Source of the DNA: Slackia piriformis YIT 12062
GTDB lineage: Bacteria > Actinomycetota > Coriobacteriia > Coriobacteriales > Eggerthellaceae
NCBI RefSeq assembly: GCF_000296445.1
Contig: NZ_JH815198.1
Location: forward strand, 250,501-314,500
Reading direction: 5' to 3'
DNA: 64,000 nt
The notes below the pieces were generated by a model that searched no databases, was not told the origin of the DNA, and saw nothing but the letters and a program-made list of their open reading frames with translations. This document shows, in pieces, positions 61,953 to 64,000 of the stretch. Position 1 is the first letter of the stretch; each line of letters begins with the position of its first letter. Position numbers and translations under genes: made by a program.

Positions 61953-61998
61953 CGTCGAAGAGGGCGGGCGGAAGCCGCGCCCCTTCGGCGTTTCGACG
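61953..61998 (+). repeat. Hairpin between kdpC and kdpD
   Basis: CGTCGAA (61953-61959) and TTCGACG (61992-61998) bracket GC-rich inner pairs including GGCGGAAGCC. It lies in the 129-bp gap before kdpD and could limit read-through or set the kdpD level. Confidence 0.4.
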
Positions 61999-62029
61999 GA
62001 GAAAGCGAGTGGTCGTGGAGTGCGAAAAG

Positions 62030-64000
62030 ATGAGGCAAAACCCTGACGACTTGCTTCGTCGTATCAAGATGGACGAGGCAAGCGCGGATGAGACGCAGGG
62101 TCGCCTGAAAATATTTTTCGGGTATGCCGCAGGCGTTGGCAAAACGTACGCGATGCTGGATGCTGCACATGATGCCCTTGCACAGGGGTTTGACGTGGTG
62201 GTGGGCTATGTCGAGCCTCACCAGCGCCCGGCGACGTCTGCATTGCTTGAAGGATTGGAAAGCATTCCTTCTGCCATGGTGCAGCATAAAGGGATAGTGT
62301 TGCGCGAATTCGACCTTGATGCCGCGTTGGAGCGCCGCCCTCAAATTGTTCTGGTCGACGAGCTTGCCCATACCAATGCCGACGGATGCCGCCATAAAAA
62401 ACGCTATCAGGATGTCGAAGAACTGCTGCGTGCGGGCATTAACGTGTACACCACCATGAACGTTCAGCATTTGGAGAGCTTGAACGACAAGGTGGCGGCT
62501 ATTACCCAGGTTCCCGTTCACGAGCGCGTTCCCGACCGTGTCTTTGATCGGGCCGCTTCGGTCGAGCTGATAGACATCGAGCCCGAGGAGCTGATCGAGC
62601 GCCTGAACGCTGGCAAGATTTACAAGACCGACCAAGCAAGGCGGGCGTTGTCGCATTTTTTCACCAAGAAGAATCTGGCGGCGTTGCGGGAGATAGCCCT
62701 GCGTCGCACGGCCGACCGTCTGAATCGCAACTCCTACGCCTCCGGTCTTGGCGCGGGTGAGGATGTCTTGCTGTACGTGAGCGAGCGCCCCGGTGACGTG
62801 CGCGCCATCCGTGCTGCTGCGAATATGGCCCAGACGTATCATGGAAACCTGGTCGCGCTGGTGGTCGAATCTTCCGCAGGAGGACGTGCGTTGGGTGCGG
62901 AGGAGGAAAGGGCGCTGCGTTCGAACGTGGCGCTAGCCGAGGAGCTTGGCGCGCATGTCGTCACCGTCCAGGGCGACGATCCCGCCGTCCAGATCGCGCA
63001 ATACGTCCCTGCGGCGGGAATCGACCGCGTGGTTTTGGGATCTTCGGGAAACGAAGGACGCTATTTCGGCTTCGGCGAGACGATGGCGAAGCGCTTGATG
63101 CGTTTAGCCTCGGGTCTTTGCGTTTCCGTCGTCCCCGATGCCAGCGCGGCGCATCGCGTCACGGCGGTACAATCGCCTATTTTGCGTTTTTCATTACGCG
63201 ATGTCTGGATTGCTTTGGCTGCAACTGTTGTCTCGTGCTTGGTAGGCTTCGGCGCGTTTCAGACGGAGTTCGGCTCGCCGGTGGTGCCGATGCTCTTTTT
63301 GCTCTCTATTGTGATTTTCGCGCGCTTCGCCGACACGGTGACGTATAGCTTGGCGGCGGCTCTTGTCGGCATGTTCGCGTATAACTTCTTCTTCACGTAT
63401 CCGCGCTTCACGTTGATGGCGAACGGCTTAAGCTATCCGCTCGTCTTTGCCTGCCTGGCTATGGGGGGTTTCGCCATTTCTCTTTTGACTGTGCGGATGA
63501 AGACGCAATCCGTGCAGGCGGTGCGTAGGGTATACCGCACCGAGGTCTTGATTGACACGAGTCGTCGTCTTCGCCGTGCAACGACGGTCAACGAATGTCT
63601 TGCCATTGCGGCAAATCAGGTTATCAAGCTTTTGAACAGGCCTGTTGCCATGTACGATGCAGACGGTCAGGCGCGTTTGGGCGAACTGGCCGTTTTCGAC
63701 CTGCCGGGAACGGAGGGAGAGTCGTCCGGTATGGCCGACGAACGCGAGCGTGCAGTGGCCGCATGGGTGGCCGCCAATGACGAGCGGGCGGGTGCGACGA
63801 CGAGCACGCTGATGGATTCGAAATGCCTGTACTTGCCGATTCACGGCAAAGACCGTGTGCATGGGGTTGCGGGCATCTTAATCGCGGACGAGGGGGAAAT
63901 CGGGTCGTTCGAAAAAAACCTGCTCGTGGCCATTTTGGAAGAGGTCGGGCAGACCATGGAGCGCATCAGACTTTTCCAAGAGGCCCAGGAGATGAAGGTG
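62030..64000 (+). CDS. kdpD: Sensor histidine kinase KdpD, 3' end outside window
   Basis: Sensor of the KdpDE system that induces kdp genes at low potassium or high osmolarity. The visible 657 residues run to the right edge without a stop. Order: KdpD domain with Walker A GYAAGVGKTYAML and Walker B VLVDELAHTN (about 27-115), a UspA-like domain (about 240-370), four membrane helices (about 385-490), then a GAF-like domain. The histidine kinase core, including the phospho-His, lies beyond 64000. ATG 62030 is used; in-frame GTG at 62009 with GGAG upstream is an alternative. Confidence 0.95.
   Translation, partial: MRQNPDDLLRRIKMDEASADETQGRLKIFFGYAAGVGKTYAMLDAAHDALAQGFDVVVGYVEPHQRPATSALLEGLESIPSAMVQHKGIVLREFDLDAALERRPQIVLVDELAHTNADGCRHKKRYQDVEELLRAGINVYTTMNVQHLESLNDKVAAITQVPVHERVPDRVFDRAASVELIDIEPEELIERLNAGKIYKTDQARRALSHFFTKKNLAALREIALRRTADRLNRNSYASGLGAGEDVLLYVSERPGDVRAIRAAANMAQTYHGNLVALVVESSAGGRALGAEEERALRSNVALAEELGAHVVTVQGDDPAVQIAQYVPAAGIDRVVLGSSGNEGRYFGFGETMAKRLMRLASGLCVSVVPDASAAHRVTAVQSPILRFSLRDVWIALAATVVSCLVGFGAFQTEFGSPVVPMLFLLSIVIFARFADTVTYSLAAALVGMFAYNFFFTYPRFTLMANGLSYPLVFACLAMGGFAISLLTVRMKTQSVQAVRRVYRTEVLIDTSRRLRRATTVNECLAIAANQVIKLLNRPVAMYDADGQARLGELAVFDLPGTEGESSGMADERERAVAAWVAANDERAGATTSTLMDSKCLYLPIHGKDRVHGVAGILIADEGEIGSFEKNLLVAILEEVGQTMERIRLFQEAQEMKV

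Noticed and set aside
1-64000. Search for tRNA or rRNA genes, insertion sequences, integrases, prophage genes, CRISPR arrays and attachment sites
   Set aside because: No cloverleaf-like segments, transposase or integrase motifs, direct-repeat arrays or terminal inverted repeats were recognised by eye. Low-scoring tRNAs could only be excluded by a covariance search.

Overview
The window is a 64 kb stretch of a high-GC bacterial chromosome, most likely a member of the Actinomycetota class Coriobacteriia (Eggerthellales; an Eggerthella/Slackia-like anaerobe). This assignment is inferred from the protein content: TopA with four zinc ribbons and a Lys-rich tail, zinc-binding S14, a Tat-exported fumarate-reductase-like flavoprotein divergent from a LysR regulator, a YkvI transporter, an OFA-type MFS carrier, and a Firmicutes-style transcriptional T-box in front of pheST. 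No 16S rRNA or tRNA gene is present to confirm it.

Layout. 1-3.8 kb: 3' part of topA and a CLC-type channel. 3.9-13.1 kb: a ribosomal protein block, rplB-rpsS-rplV-rpsC-rplP-rpmC-rpsQ-rplN-rplX / rplE-rpsN-rpsH-rplF-rplR-rpsE-rpmD / rplO-secY, broken into transcription units by an rplB promoter, an internal promoter with a structured leader before rplE, and a terminator before rplO. The usual rpsJ-rplC-rplD-rplW are absent upstream, and map-infA-rpmJ-rpsM-rpsK-rpoA-rplQ are absent downstream. 13.1-15.6 kb: coaB, coaX and adk. 15.8-18.4 kb: a GT-C-like membrane protein and GtrA. 18.6-26.1 kb: a 68-aa orphan gene, a phosphohexomutase, YhcH, VanZ-like, sppA, a divergent metG and rpmE. 26.3-34.4 kb: mostly minus-strand accessory genes (YkvI carrier, aminotransferase, Nudix), a Pro/Gln-rich membrane protein, the Tat flavoprotein/LysR pair and a toxin-antitoxin module. 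34.6-38.7 kb: T-box and pheST. 38.8-48.8 kb: glutamate-cysteine ligase, argR, a lipoprotein, tcdA, ygiQ, a small alarmone synthetase, a Ser/Gly-rich membrane protein, a TatD hydrolase and serine acetyltransferase. 49-55.2 kb, minus strand: an MFS carrier, cydDC and a TIGR00300-type protein. 55.7-64 kb: icd, two strong terminators and kdpFABCD, with kdpD running off the right edge.

Themes. Translation is central (ribosomal proteins, SecY, PheST, MetG, the Phe T-box, a (p)ppGpp synthetase, TcdA). Thiol and redox physiology recurs (glutamate-cysteine ligase, serine acetyltransferase, CydDC thiol exporter, Tat flavoprotein). High-affinity potassium uptake is encoded by Kdp, whose upstream region holds a tandem 11-bp repeat. 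Many intergenic regions carry readable promoters, hairpins and terminators. Two genes appear to be transcribed from their start codons (leaderless). No insertion sequence, prophage, CRISPR array or tRNA was found.
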